DNA from: an uncultured Porphyromonadaceae bacterium | GTDB taxonomy: Bacteria; Bacteroidota; Bacteroidia; Bacteroidales; Muribaculaceae | Length of the DNA stretch: 49,959 bases | Reading direction: 5' to 3' | Assembly: GCA_947175295.1 (NCBI GenBank) | Contig: CAMWMK010000017.1 | Span: forward strand, 1-49,959 | In this document: positions 8,633 through 17,325 of the stretch, piece after piece | Layout: the number at the start of each line of letters is the position of its first letter | How positions within the stretch are numbered: position 1 is the stretch's first letter | Position numbers and translations under genes: made by a program | The notes under the pieces: model-generated | Database searches by the model: none | What the model was told of the DNA's origin: nothing | Seen by the model: only the letters and a program-made list of their open reading frames with translations

Positions 8633-9360
8633 ATCCTTAAATTAGCCCGATGCAATGTATCGGGCTTTCCTATGTCTATTAAGTCCAATCCTGTTTGCTC
8701 CACTCCCCCTATCCTTAAGCCATCTATACCTGAAAGTAGGAACTGCATGATGGGGAATGCTCCGCTGAAACCGTAAGCCCGCATGATACCGAACACTTCC
8801 GGCGACATCACATAGATTCCACTGAACGAAAGGAGTCTGTCAGTCCCTTCAATCAGCAACCCTGAAGGCCGACGCTCTCCCGTCTTCTGATTCAACCATC
8901 CCTTAAGGTTCATGTCACTGTCAAAGGCCAGTTTCCTGTCTGAGTCCCTATCCGAGACAAGCAGGCTTACGTGTCTTCCGGAATTCTCATGAATCCTCAT
9001 AAGCCCTGCAAGATCGGCATTTGAGAGGATATCTACGTTGTGAACGAGAAACGGACGCTTATCCTTTGCCAGAAATGGTTCGGCATGAAGTATGCCTCCT
9101 CCTGTGTCGAGCAGACGTTCCCTTTCGTCGGATATGCTTACACGGGCTGCCAAGTCATGCTCCCGTCCGACATAGTCCAATATCTGTTCGCCAAAATGAT
9201 GTATGTTGATAGTAATTTCGTCATATCCCTGCGCCATCAGCCTGTCGGCCACCCTCCTCAGTATCGGTATGCCTCCGACAGGAACAAGAGCCTTCGGATG
9301 AGACTCGGTCCATGGTCTAAGCCTCGTGCCAAGTCCGGCACATAATATCATAGTCTTCAT
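8626..9360 (-). CDS. MurU-like sugar-1-phosphate nucleotidyltransferase
   Basis: 244 residues. The N-terminal nucleotide-binding signature is intact: LCAGLGTRLRPWTESHPKAL then VPVGG. VHNVDIL supplies the metal-binding aspartate. The family is NTP_transferase (RmlA/GlmU/MurU type). The upstream partner, an AmgK-like anomeric kinase whose stop overlaps this start as ATGA (9357-9360), argues for the MurU role: making UDP-MurNAc from MurNAc-1-phosphate in a recycling route that bypasses de novo MurA/MurB and fosfomycin inhibition. A mannose-1-phosphate guanylyltransferase role is the main alternative from sequence alone. Confidence 0.8.
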   Translation of the reverse strand: MKTMILCAGLGTRLRPWTESHPKALVPVGGIPILRRVADRLMAQGYDEITINIHHFGEQILDYVGREHDLAARVSISDERERLLDTGGGILHAEPFLAKDKRPFLVHNVDILSNADLAGLMRIHENSGRHVSLLVSDRDSDRKLAFDSDMNLKGWLNQKTGERRPSGLLIEGTDRLLSFSGIYVMSPEVFGIMRAYGFSGAFPIMQFLLSGIDGLRIGGVEQTGLDLIDIGKPDTLHRANLRIQ

Positions 9361-10793
9361 ATGGATTCAAGTATGTTCTGTTCCCTATGTCGAAGCAATA
9401 CCTTCACTTCGGGAAATAAACGACGTATGTGGGCAGCTGTCCGCTCCGCGCTATAGACCGACCTATGCTGTCCGCCGGTACAGCCGAACCCTATCTGAAG
9501 TCGAGTGAATCGACGCCTGATATATCTCTCTATTGCGGCATCGGTCAAAGCCCATGCACTTTTCAGAAATCCTTCCACCTCGCCTTGCGACTCAAGGAAA
9601 TCCGCTACCGGCTTGTCACGTCCGGTCAAATTCCTATATTCCACATATCTGCCCGGATTGTGAAGGGCACGGCAGTCAAACATGAATCCGCCTCCGTTTC
9701 CGCTCAAATCATCCGGATAACCTTTTTTATAAGAGAAGGAGATCACTTCTACCAAGAGCCCACCTTCTCCCTTCCCATCAGCTGAAGAAAGACTGCAAGT
9801 CAGTAGCTGCGCACATTTCTTCAATTCCGGATATGAATCAAGAATCCCATCATCTATGAGTTGACTTAGATTGGCAAGCGCACCCGGAATAGAGAGAAGA
9901 AAATGCGCTTTGCGCTGCACGAGTCCTCTGAATCCATAGGCTCCCAGCACTTGAAGCGTTCGGAAAAGCACTATATCGCCCAGCGAGCTGAGCATTTCAC
10001 GTTTCTTATCCTGCTGCCCTCCGCAGAAGGCATCGCAATAGAAGTCTATCATCTTCATGCGGAATTCAGGGTCAAATCCGGCGCGTGCCTGCCATAGCAT
10101 GGAGACTGCGTCGTAGAGCACAGGTCCAGGACGGCCTCCCTGAAAGTCGATGAAGACAGGACCGCGCTCTGCCACCATCACATTGCGGCTCTGACAGTCG
10201 CGCATCATGAATCCCCAGTATTCGTTTTTGATTGAATCGAGCCGGCAGGCAAGCCTTTCGAAGTCATCCTCCAGCCTGTCTTCATCGAATACTATCTCCC
10301 GGGGTTTCAGGTATTCATACTTGAAATAGTTCAGGTCCCACATCGCCTGTCTGCGGTCGAACGCTCCGGCCATGCAATATTTCCGCCAGACGCTCTCCGG
10401 TGTCTGCTGAAGCCTCACAAGCCGGAGCAGGCTCTCCTTTATAAGCTCTGTGGCCTCCCGGCTGCCAAGCATCGAGAAAAGCGATGCGTCGCCAAGATCT
10501 TCCTGTATGTAAAAGTGGCCGTCATCGGAATGCGCCAACACCTGCGGCACATCCCTGCCGACCTTTCGGAAAGCATCCGCAAGCCTGATGAAGCACAAGC
10601 CCTCCTTAGCATCGGGCACATATGTCGCGATATAACTGCGGTGGTCAGCAAAAAGTCGGAAATAACTCCTGTTGGAGCCGCTTCCCGACAGTGGACACAC
10701 CTCCACCTCATGGTCTTCACCTAATGAAGCGAGCAGACCGGTCAATACCTCCTTAATCTCTTTCTCATCCATGTTTTTCGGGTCGTGACCCAT
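9357..10793 (-). CDS. AmgK-like sugar kinase fused to a RapZ C-terminal domain
   Basis: 478 residues. Residues about 15-330 are an aminoglycoside-phosphotransferase-fold kinase: Gly/Ser-rich loop GSGSNRSYFRL (37-47), hinge YIQEDLGD, catalytic loop RDCQSRN (D199, N204) and metal-binding IDFQ (215-218) followed by GPVLYDAVSML. The IDFQ...GP..YD pattern is typical of AmgK (COG3178), which phosphorylates MurNAc/GlcNAc at the anomeric position. Residues about 349-478 match the C-terminal domain of RapZ, including IGFGCTGGQHRSVYSAER (434-451). In E. coli that domain binds glucosamine-6-phosphate and partner proteins. The start is either 10793 or the ATG at 10772. It overlaps the MurU-like gene by 4 nt. 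Confidence 0.88.
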   Translation of the reverse strand: MGHDPKNMDEKEIKEVLTGLLASLGEDHEVEVCPLSGSGSNRSYFRLFADHRSYIATYVPDAKEGLCFIRLADAFRKVGRDVPQVLAHSDDGHFYIQEDLGDASLFSMLGSREATELIKESLLRLVRLQQTPESVWRKYCMAGAFDRRQAMWDLNYFKYEYLKPREIVFDEDRLEDDFERLACRLDSIKNEYWGFMMRDCQSRNVMVAERGPVFIDFQGGRPGPVLYDAVSMLWQARAGFDPEFRMKMIDFYCDAFCGGQQDKKREMLSSLGDIVLFRTLQVLGAYGFRGLVQRKAHFLLSIPGALANLSQLIDDGILDSYPELKKCAQLLTCSLSSADGKGEGGLLVEVISFSYKKGYPDDLSGNGGGFMFDCRALHNPGRYVEYRNLTGRDKPVADFLESQGEVEGFLKSAWALTDAAIERYIRRRFTRLQIGFGCTGGQHRSVYSAERTAAHIRRLFPEVKVLLRHREQNILESI

Positions 10794-10846
10794 CGAAATA
10801 GGTCGAATTTGTTATAATAAAAATGAAAACATCCTAAAACAGACTA

Positions 10847-10854
10847 CAAAATTA
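10847..10854 (-). promoter_or_regulatory. -7 box candidate of the kinase-murU operon
   Basis: On the minus strand TAATTTTG (10854-10847) fits TAnnTTTG about 55 nt before the kinase start. No clear TTTG is found at the -33 distance. It is divergent from the pgk promoter. Confidence 0.45.
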
Positions 10855-10883
10855 ATCAAAAATACATATTTTTCATAAAAACA

Positions 10884-10915
10884 TTTGGATTACTTGAGAG
10901 AATTTCTTAATTTTG
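10884..10915 (+). promoter_or_regulatory. pgk promoter
   Basis: TTTG at 10884-10887 and TAATTTTG at 10908-10915 are separated by 20 nt, a full match to the Bacteroidota consensus. Transcription should start near 10922, giving a 5' leader of about 90 nt before the pgk ATG at 11012. Confidence 0.8.
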
Positions 10916-11011
10916 TGTGAGATTCCGATTCACGCTTCCGAGCACAGCGCGGATTAAGGCTTGAACCGGGGCTTATCGCATGGAAAAAACAATTTAACCC
11001 GTAGTTTAGAT

Positions 11012-12262
11012 ATGGCAACAATCGACAATTACAATTTCGCCGGAAAGAAGGCGATTGTACGAGTAGACTTCAATGTGCCTCTCAATGAAGACGGCACTAT
11101 CAGCGACGACACCCGTATCCGCGGTGCCCTCCCTACCCTCAAGAAGATCCTTGCAGACGGAGGTTCACTTATTCTTATGAGCCACATGGGCAAGCCCAAA
11201 GGCAAAGTCAACGAAAAGCTCAGCCTCGCTCAGATTCGCGAAGCAGTAGCGCAGGCTCTCGGCACTGACGTCAAGTTCGCTCCTGACTGCGCCAAGGCTC
11301 AGGAGGCAGCAAAAGACCTCAAGCCCGGCGAAGTGCTTCTTCTCGAAAACCTCCGCTTCTATCCTGAAGAGGAAGGCAAACCCGTAGGCATCGACAAAAA
11401 CGACCCAGCCTATGAGGACGCTAAGAAAGAGATGAAGAAGAGCCAGAAGGAATTTGCAAAGACTCTCGCAAGCTATGCAGACGTCTATGTCAACGACGCA
11501 TTCGGCACAGCCCACCGCAAACATGCATCGACTGCCGTCATCGCCGATTACTTCGACGCTGAAGACAAGATGCTCGGATATCTCATGGAGAAAGAGGTGA
11601 AGGCCGTCGACAACATCCTTAAGGACATCAAGCGTCCGTTTACCGCCATCATGGGAGGCTCGAAGGTTTCCACTAAGATCGGAATCATCGAAAACCTCAT
11701 GGACAAGGTAGACAACCTTATCCTCTGCGGCGGCATGACATATACCTTCGCTAAAGCACAGGGCGGCAATGTAGGCCAGTCGATCTGCGAGAACGACAAA
11801 CTCGACCTCGCTCTCGACATCATGAAGAAGGCAAAGGAAAAAGGCGTCAACCTCGTACTCGGCACCGACTGCGTAGCAGCCGACGATTTCAGCAACGACG
11901 CCAACACCCAGATCTGCTCCGTAATGGACATCCCCGAAGGATGGGAAGGTCTTGATGCAGGCCCCGACAGCATCGCCGCTTTCCGCGCTGCCATCATTCC
12001 CGCTAAGACCATCCTTTGGAACGGCCCCGCAGGTGTATTCGAAATGGACAAGTTCACTACCGGCAGCCGTGCCATCGCTGACGCAATCGTAGAAGCCACC
12101 GACAACGGCGCGTTCTCGCTCGTAGGCGGCGGTGACTCCGTGGCATGCGTCAACAAGTTCGGCCTTGCCGACTCCGTAAGCTACGTATCTACCGGCGGCG
12201 GCGCCCTCCTCGAAGCCATCGAAGGAAAGACTCTCCCCGGCATCGCAGCCATCAAGGGCTAA
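11012..12262 (+). CDS. pgk: Phosphoglycerate kinase
   Basis: 416 residues from the ATG at 11012 ([20 protein letters not shown]). The earlier in-frame ATG at 10961 lies in the leader. The signature VRVDFNVPL is followed by the Arg/His substrate-binding residues ([31 protein letters not shown]). The GG-rich nucleotide-binding C-domain has [19 protein letters not shown] and LVGGGDSVA. Cytoplasmic glycolytic enzyme that makes ATP from 1,3-bisphosphoglycerate. It is monocistronic, with its own strong promoter and a hairpin after the stop. Codon use is strongly biased, as expected for a highly expressed gene. Confidence 0.98.
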   Translation: MATIDNYNFAGKKAIVRVDFNVPLNEDGTISDDTRIRGALPTLKKILADGGSLILMSHMGKPKGKVNEKLSLAQIREAVAQALGTDVKFAPDCAKAQEAAKDLKPGEVLLLENLRFYPEEEGKPVGIDKNDPAYEDAKKEMKKSQKEFAKTLASYADVYVNDAFGTAHRKHASTAVIADYFDAEDKMLGYLMEKEVKAVDNILKDIKRPFTAIMGGSKVSTKIGIIENLMDKVDNLILCGGMTYTFAKAQGGNVGQSICENDKLDLALDIMKKAKEKGVNLVLGTDCVAADDFSNDANTQICSVMDIPEGWEGLDAGPDSIAAFRAAIIPAKTILWNGPAGVFEMDKFTTGSRAIADAIVEATDNGAFSLVGGGDSVACVNKFGLADSVSYVSTGGGALLEAIEGKTLPGIAAIKG

Positions 12263-12277
12263 GCAACCATACAGGAC

Positions 12278-12301
12278 CCGGAGCGGCTCCGACCGCTCCG
12301 G
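12278..12301 (+). terminator. Hairpin after pgk
   Basis: CCGGAGCGG (12278-12286) pairs exactly with CCGCTCCGG (12293-12301) across a 6-nt loop, 15 nt after the pgk stop. No T-run follows, so it may act with another factor or as a 3' stabiliser. The rest of the 342-nt gap up to exbB holds only AT-rich sequence and the exbB promoter. Confidence 0.6.
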
Positions 12302-12475
12302 ACCTCAACACTTTAGTGAACTTACCTTAAATATCATACTGCCGATTGACTCACATTAAAGGACCGTATCATAAAATACAACTTAACAATGCGGTTATTA
12401 ATGACTTAACTTGGGATTCGACATATAACGACGATTAAGATGCGAAAAAAAATTTTTATTTTTTTTCAAATTAGA

Positions 12476-12506
12476 TTTGTTTTTCTTGATATTTTTGGTA
12501 ACTTTG
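12476..12506 (+). promoter_or_regulatory. Promoter of the exbB-exbD-tonB operon
   Basis: TTTG at 12476-12479 and TAACTTTG at 12499-12506 are separated by 19 nt, with A/T tracts upstream that could act as an UP-like element. Transcription near 12513 would leave a leader of about 90 nt before the exbB ATG at 12605. Confidence 0.8.
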
Positions 12507-12604
12507 CAGTGTTAAGTGGTTTCTGCCTCTTAGGCAGACATGAAACAGACATAACATTCTACTAACATCTTTAATTTAATAACAACCTCAAACTAATTAC
12601 ATCT

Positions 12605-13462
12605 ATGGCATCTAACGATCCCAAGACTCAGTCAGCAGCAACAACAGCTGCGGCTAAGATCAAGAAAGAAGAGAAAATCTCTCAGATCCGCGGCATCAAG
12701 AACGCGTTCTTCGTAATCCTCGCCTGCGCCGTGTGCGGTGTGTGCATCTTCCTGTTCCTCATGGGTAACCCCGCGAACTTCGAAGGTGGCGATCCTGCAA
12801 ACGGACATCCCCTCAACCTCGCAGGTACAGTCTACAAGGGCGGTTTCATCGTGCCTATCCTGATGACTCTTCTTCTCACCGTTATCACCCTCTCCATCGA
12901 GCGCTGGATCGCTCTTTCTTCAGCAAGCGGCAAGGGCAACACTTCCAAGTTTGTCGCAGCCATCAAGTCTGACCTCGCTGCCAACAACATCGACGCAGCT
13001 ATGAAGCGTTGCAAGGACCAGAAGGGTTCTGTAGCATCTGTAGTCTACAACACTCTCGTGAAGTACAAAGAGATGGATGCCAACACCGTTCTCAGCAAGG
13101 AGCAGAAGCTTACTACACTCCGCAACGAGGTAGAAGAGGCAACCGCCCTCGAGATGCCTTCTCTCAGCCAGAACCTCCCCATCCTCGCAACTCTTACCAC
13201 TCTCGGTACTCTCGTCGGTCTTCTCGGTACTGTAATGGGTATGATCAAGTCATTCCAGGCTCTTGCAAACTCAGGTTCTCCTGACTCCACTGAGCTCTCT
13301 ACCGGTATCTCTGAGGCACTTGTGAACACAGCATTCGGTATCGCAACCGGTGCATTCGCAGTTATCTCCTACAACTTCTTCACCAACAAGATCGACAACC
13401 TTTCCTACGCTATTGACGAAATCGGTTTCTCTATCGTAGCAACATTTGCCGCTACCCACTAA
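12605..13462 (+). CDS. exbB: ExbB/TolQ-type proton channel subunit
   Basis: 285 residues. A basic N-terminal tail of about 35 residues precedes a first TM (FFVILACAVCGVCIFLFLMG), then a second TM (about 80-100) and the conserved C-terminal MotA/TolQ/ExbB pair of helices, with LATLTTLGTLVGLLGTVMGM and ISEALVNTAFGIATGAFAVI. It forms the inner-membrane pentameric channel that uses the proton gradient to drive TonB. The polar insert near residues 48-60 between the TMs is longer than in E. coli ExbB. First gene of an operon with two ExbD genes and TonB. Confidence 0.93.
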   Translation: MASNDPKTQSAATTAAAKIKKEEKISQIRGIKNAFFVILACAVCGVCIFLFLMGNPANFEGGDPANGHPLNLAGTVYKGGFIVPILMTLLLTVITLSIERWIALSSASGKGNTSKFVAAIKSDLAANNIDAAMKRCKDQKGSVASVVYNTLVKYKEMDANTVLSKEQKLTTLRNEVEEATALEMPSLSQNLPILATLTTLGTLVGLLGTVMGMIKSFQALANSGSPDSTELSTGISEALVNTAFGIATGAFAVISYNFFTNKIDNLSYAIDEIGFSIVATFAATH

Positions 13463-13516
13463 TCCATCGGATTAACGGTTAGGAAACATTAACAACGAAT
13501 TAAGTTAATAGCTAAT

Positions 13517-14275
13517 ATGGGAAGAGTAAAAATAGCAAAGAAAAGCACATTCATCGACATGACGGCGATGAGTGACGTGACGGTGCTGCTGCTTACCTTC
13601 TTCATGTTGACTTCAACCTTCCTCGCCAAGGAGCCTACACAGGTGATCACTCCTGCTTCCGTATCGGAAGAAAAGGTACAGGAGACCAACTTCGTGCAGA
13701 TCCTCGTAAGCCCGGACGCTCAGAGAGATGCTCAGGGCCGCGTGACGGAAGGCAAAGTATGGCTCACGATGAACAACGACACTTCGAACAAATGGTCGAA
13801 TGAAAAGATGAAAATGGCGTTGCTCGACAAAGTGACCGAAATCTACAATGAGTCGCATAAGAATAAACTGAGCTTCACACCCCAGCAGAAGCTGGCGTTC
13901 AGCAAGCTCGGCTCGTTCGGAGTTCCTCTCGCACAGATGAGCGAATTTCTGGACCTGGCATCGCAGCCTGAAGGCACAACGAAAATGGACAAATGGCTCC
14001 AGGGCCAGGATGAGAATCCGAAGCACGTGACAGGTATTCCTGTAGTATGGAATCAGAACGACACGCAGCCCGACGAGTTCCAGATGTGGATGAAGGCAAT
14101 GCGCCAGACCGAAAACGAGAATCTCGCAGGAGCCATCAAAGACGGCTCAGGTGTGGCTCTAAAGGCAGACCAGAACACAGCGTTCGATATCGTACACATG
14201 GTCATGGACAATCTCCAGACCATCAAGATGAATAAGTTCACTCTACTTACATCTCTTAAAGCAGGAGGAGAATAA
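13517..14275 (+). CDS. exbD: ExbD/TolR-type protein, long form (first copy)
   Basis: 252 residues, well above the roughly 140 of E. coli ExbD. A short basic cytoplasmic N-terminus (KIAKKSTFIDMTAMSD) leads into the single TM VTVLLLTFFMLTSTFLA, which carries the membrane-start aspartate (SDVTVLL) needed for proton coupling. The periplasmic part, from about residue 40, holds a long central insertion (about 80-200) rich in Lys, Gln and Asn that I do not recognise, then an ExbD-like strand-helix end (FDIVHMVMDNLQTIKMNKFTLLT). It is 54 nt after exbB and 1 nt before the second exbD. Confidence 0.9.
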   Translation: MGRVKIAKKSTFIDMTAMSDVTVLLLTFFMLTSTFLAKEPTQVITPASVSEEKVQETNFVQILVSPDAQRDAQGRVTEGKVWLTMNNDTSNKWSNEKMKMALLDKVTEIYNESHKNKLSFTPQQKLAFSKLGSFGVPLAQMSEFLDLASQPEGTTKMDKWLQGQDENPKHVTGIPVVWNQNDTQPDEFQMWMKAMRQTENENLAGAIKDGSGVALKADQNTAFDIVHMVMDNLQTIKMNKFTLLTSLKAGGE

Positions 14276-14276
14276 A

Positions 14277-14993
14277 ATGGCAGAAGTTCAACAGCAAGAT
14301 TCTGGCGGCAAGAAAAAAGGTGCCCAGAAAAAAATGACAATTAGGGTAGACTTTACCCCGATGGTCGACATGAACATGTTGCTTATTACATTCTTCATGC
14401 TGTGTACGACCATGATCAAGTCGCAGACGCTCAACATCGCGCTCCCTTCGAATGAAAAGGTTCAGAACGAAGAGAACATGAGCCAGGCCTCTGCCGACGA
14501 CGCTATCACAATCATCATTGACGCAAAGCGCAAGCCGGGTAGCCTTATCCCCGATACGGTAAACGGTCGCGTTGTCAATGAAATCTACTACTACGACGGC
14601 AAGCCCTGTGGCGGTGAAGCTGTTCCTAACGCGGAAAACAACAACCTTAAGAAAGCCGACTTCGTAGGCTCGAAAGACGAGGCCAAGGATATCCGCCGTA
14701 TCATTCAGGACCGCAACAAGGATGTCTGGAAACAGATCGAACTTCTGAAGAAAGACTTCCGCGACGGCAAGATCACTCAGGAGCAGTTTGACGAAAAGGC
14801 AAAGGCTGTCCGTAAGGACGAGAATCTTAAGAAACCGGTGATCATCATCAAGTCGACTCCCGAAGCATCCTACGGTGCACTCGTGGAAATGCTCGACGAA
14901 ATGCAGATCAACTCTGTATCGAAGTATCAGATCGACAACATGAGCCGCATGGACTCGACGATGCTTATCGATTACCAGAACCGCAACCGTTGA
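14277..14993 (+). CDS. exbD: ExbD/TolR-type protein, long form (second copy)
   Basis: 238 residues. A Gly/Lys-rich cytoplasmic tail is followed by the ExbD signature RVDFTPMVDMNMLLITFFML with its TM aspartate. The periplasmic domain is again enlarged; it contains a Lys/Asp-rich helical stretch (about 125-185) and ends with PEASYGALVEMLDEMQINSVSKYQI, the usual ExbD C-terminal unit. The two copies diverge strongly outside the TM, so they are not a recent duplication. Two ExbD genes per operon are common in Bacteroidota and suggest a heteromeric ExbD pair inside the ExbB ring. Confidence 0.9.
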   Translation: MAEVQQQDSGGKKKGAQKKMTIRVDFTPMVDMNMLLITFFMLCTTMIKSQTLNIALPSNEKVQNEENMSQASADDAITIIIDAKRKPGSLIPDTVNGRVVNEIYYYDGKPCGGEAVPNAENNNLKKADFVGSKDEAKDIRRIIQDRNKDVWKQIELLKKDFRDGKITQEQFDEKAKAVRKDENLKKPVIIIKSTPEASYGALVEMLDEMQINSVSKYQIDNMSRMDSTMLIDYQNRNR

Positions 14994-15027
14994 TGTATGA
15001 TTTATTAACCTTTAAGACTAAAAGAAA

Positions 15028-15891
15028 ATGGCTAAAAGAAATATAGATCTTACATCGAAGGAATGGCGCGACATAGTATTCGCCGATAAGAACAAAGACT
15101 TCGGCGCCTACGTGATGCGTCAGGAGAGTGACAAGCGTCACAACCGCGCGTTCATTTTCCTTATCGCCGGTCTCGCCGCCCTCATCGGCATCATCATCGT
15201 GTGGGGCATCTACAGCGACAAGATGGCTGAAAAGGCCGCTATTGAAGCTAAGATGCAGGCCGAGAAGATGCTCGCCGCCCAGCTTGAACAGATGGAGCAG
15301 CAGGAGGAGGAAGAACCCGAACCCGAAGAGCAGAAAGTCGAGATTGAGATTCCGGAAGTTCCTCAGGAAGTACTCGCTACGGTACAGGTGACTCAGATCG
15401 CCATCGTAGACGACGTAAAGAACGAGGTGATGGATATGGAAGACCAGAAAGAAGACAACACTGCGCGTGGTGTCGTAAATCAGGAAGGTTCTGACGATGC
15501 CGACAAATTCCAGGCAGTACAGGAAGCAGTCGTAGTCAAGGAGCCCGAACCTGAGAAGCCGAAAGAGGAAGAGGTGTTCGTTGCCGTAGAACAGCAGGCA
15601 GAATTCCCCGGCGGTATGGCTGCCCTCATGAAATGGCTCAGCAACAACATCCGCTATCCGGAGGCAGCACAGCAGAACGACGTTCAGGGTCGTGTGATCG
15701 TGAAGTTCATCGTTGAGAAGGACGGTTCTGTATCACAGGCTCAGATTGTGAAGGGTGTCGACAAGGACCTCGACAAGGAGGCTCTCCGCGTCGTCAACAA
15801 GATGCCCAAGTGGCAGGCAGGTAAGAACAACGGTGTAGCCGTACGTTCCTACTTCACACTCCCTGTCAATTTCCGTCTGCAGCAGCAGTAA
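15028..15891 (+). CDS. tonB: TonB energy transducer
   Basis: 287 residues. The N-terminus carries a motif frequent in Bacteroidota TonB (LTSKEWRDIVFADKNKDFGAYVMR), then one TM (AFIFLIAGLAALIGIIIVWG). Next come a coiled-coil-like Ala/Glu/Gln region, a Glu/Pro-rich periplasmic spacer (PEPEEQKVEIEIPEVPQE, KEPEPEKPKEEE), and the C-terminal TonB_C domain with FPGGMAALMKWLSNNIRYP and VQGRVIVKFIVEKDGSV. It links the ExbB/ExbD motor to outer-membrane SusC-like and other TonB-dependent receptors. The gene is followed by a strong intrinsic terminator. Confidence 0.95.
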   Translation: MAKRNIDLTSKEWRDIVFADKNKDFGAYVMRQESDKRHNRAFIFLIAGLAALIGIIIVWGIYSDKMAEKAAIEAKMQAEKMLAAQLEQMEQQEEEEPEPEEQKVEIEIPEVPQEVLATVQVTQIAIVDDVKNEVMDMEDQKEDNTARGVVNQEGSDDADKFQAVQEAVVVKEPEPEKPKEEEVFVAVEQQAEFPGGMAALMKWLSNNIRYPEAAQQNDVQGRVIVKFIVEKDGSVSQAQIVKGVDKDLDKEALRVVNKMPKWQAGKNNGVAVRSYFTLPVNFRLQQQ

Positions 15892-15912
15892 TCCCCTACC
15901 CCGCATATCAGA

Positions 15913-15945
15913 AAATCCCGCATCATCAGATGCGGGATTTTTTTC
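15913..15945 (+). terminator. Intrinsic terminator of the tonB operon
   Basis: A perfect 12-bp stem (15913-15924 with 15929-15940, core AATCCCGCATC) has a 4-nt loop and is followed directly by a T-run. It lies 22 nt after the tonB stop. Confidence 0.92.
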
Positions 15946-16013
15946 ATAACATATCTAAACCAAAATTCCTTACAAATGTTAAAACAATAGAAAACCCTAA
16001 AAAACTAAAAGAC

Positions 16014-16232
16014 ATGAGAAATTTAGATGATCCCAACACCGGCCAACCGAAGGGATTTCGCATTGGCTTCAATATCTTCATGATGATAGTCTACATAGCA
16101 GTCGGCATCCTCTTCTTCACCGGCTTCTTTGAAAGCATCGACACCACCGTAAGCTATATCGTCGGCGGACTCCTTATCGCCTACGGCATCTGGAGAGGCG
16201 TGAGAATGTATATCGTCAACAAAGACCAGTAA
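16014..16232 (+). CDS. Small two-helix membrane protein
   Basis: 72 residues from the ATG at 16014 (MRNLDDPNTGQPKGFRIGF). Two hydrophobic helices, about 20-38 (IFMMIVYIAVGILFFTG) and 46-62, end in a short polar tail. The longer frame from 15930 runs through the terminator and is not credible. It sits between the TonB operon and the PstS-like gene, an arrangement I recall from other Bacteroidales. Function unknown; a role near the PstS-like lipoprotein is possible. Confidence 0.75.
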   Translation: MRNLDDPNTGQPKGFRIGFNIFMMIVYIAVGILFFTGFFESIDTTVSYIVGGLLIAYGIWRGVRMYIVNKDQ

Positions 16233-16277
16233 AGGTCTTGTCTGACACATACTGAACATACCCTTAAATCCACTGTC

Positions 16278-17297
16278 ATGAAAAAAGTACTGCAATCCTG
16301 TAAATCACTTAAGACACTGTCGCTCGGACTTCTCCTGGCGGCATTCGCCATTGCCTGCTCTCCCATCAAGAGAGGAGAATACGCCGAAGGAAGCGCAACC
16401 ATGTATTGCGACGACGGATTCCGCAATATCCTTCAGGAAGAGATAGAAGTGTTCGAATATCAGTATCCCAACAGTGCCATCATCCCTTATTACGTAGATG
16501 AACAGACTGCAATGGATTCGCTTCTTGAAGACAAGACACAACTCGTAGTCACCACTCATGAGCTTACTACTGACCAAATCAAGTATCTCAAAGACAAATA
16601 CCGCCGCATCGCGCGCCAGACGTGTATCGCCGTCGATGCTGTAGCACTCATCGTCAACAAGGACAATCCCGTCAGCACCCTTACACTTTCCGACATCAAG
16701 GATATTGTCAGCGGGAAGATTTCCAAATGGAATCAGCTTGCAGTGCCTGAAGACGCTTCCATACGACTCGTCTTCGACAATCAGGGAAGCTCCACGGTCA
16801 GCTATATGCGTGAGAAGTTTCTTGGAGAAAACGGCAAAGTCTCAGACAATCCCAATGCTTTCGCACAGAAGGACAATGCCGAAGTCTTTGACATAGTGAA
16901 GAAGGATAAGAACGCAATCGGCATCATCAGCGTAAGCTGGCTCGGAGCCGATCTGAGCGAGGCGAAAAAAGTGCCTGTCGATAAGAGGATGGCCGACTAT
17001 GCAGTGGAGAACGACACAATCGCCACTAACCTCACTACTGAAGTAAAGATCCTCAAGGTAGCGAATCCCGTAGAGGAAAACGATTATTCCACAGTAGCAT
17101 ACATGCCTTATCAGGCCTACATCAACAGCGGCGAGTATCCACTCTTCAGGAAGGTCTATATGATAAGCACAGCTACCAAGAGCAGTGTGCTCAACAGCTT
17201 CTATGAGTTTTCAAGAGGATTCATCGGACAGAAGATCATCTCGAAAACCGGCATCCTGCCCTACAAGATGAGCGCGCGCCTGGTCAATCTCCAATGA
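16278..17297 (+). CDS. PstS-like substrate-binding lipoprotein
   Basis: 339 residues with a lipoprotein signal (LGLLLAAFAIAC, Cys27). The fold is a PstS/type-2 periplasmic binding protein: a segment LVVTTHELTTDQIKYLK, then VDAVALIVNKDNPVSTLTLSDIKDIVSGKISKWNQL, which is the classical PstS motif, and DNQGSSTVSYMREKFLG in the ligand loop. PstS proteins bind phosphate for the PstCAB transporter, but no permease or ATPase lies nearby. It is instead linked to the TonB operon and an acyltransferase-like gene, so the ligand and partner are unknown. Gap of 45 nt to the small membrane protein upstream. Confidence 0.85.
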   Translation: MKKVLQSCKSLKTLSLGLLLAAFAIACSPIKRGEYAEGSATMYCDDGFRNILQEEIEVFEYQYPNSAIIPYYVDEQTAMDSLLEDKTQLVVTTHELTTDQIKYLKDKYRRIARQTCIAVDAVALIVNKDNPVSTLTLSDIKDIVSGKISKWNQLAVPEDASIRLVFDNQGSSTVSYMREKFLGENGKVSDNPNAFAQKDNAEVFDIVKKDKNAIGIISVSWLGADLSEAKKVPVDKRMADYAVENDTIATNLTTEVKILKVANPVEENDYSTVAYMPYQAYINSGEYPLFRKVYMISTATKSSVLNSFYEFSRGFIGQKIISKTGILPYKMSARLVNLQ

Positions 17298-17325
17298 TGA
17301 CACTCCAATTGTGACACCATACTAT

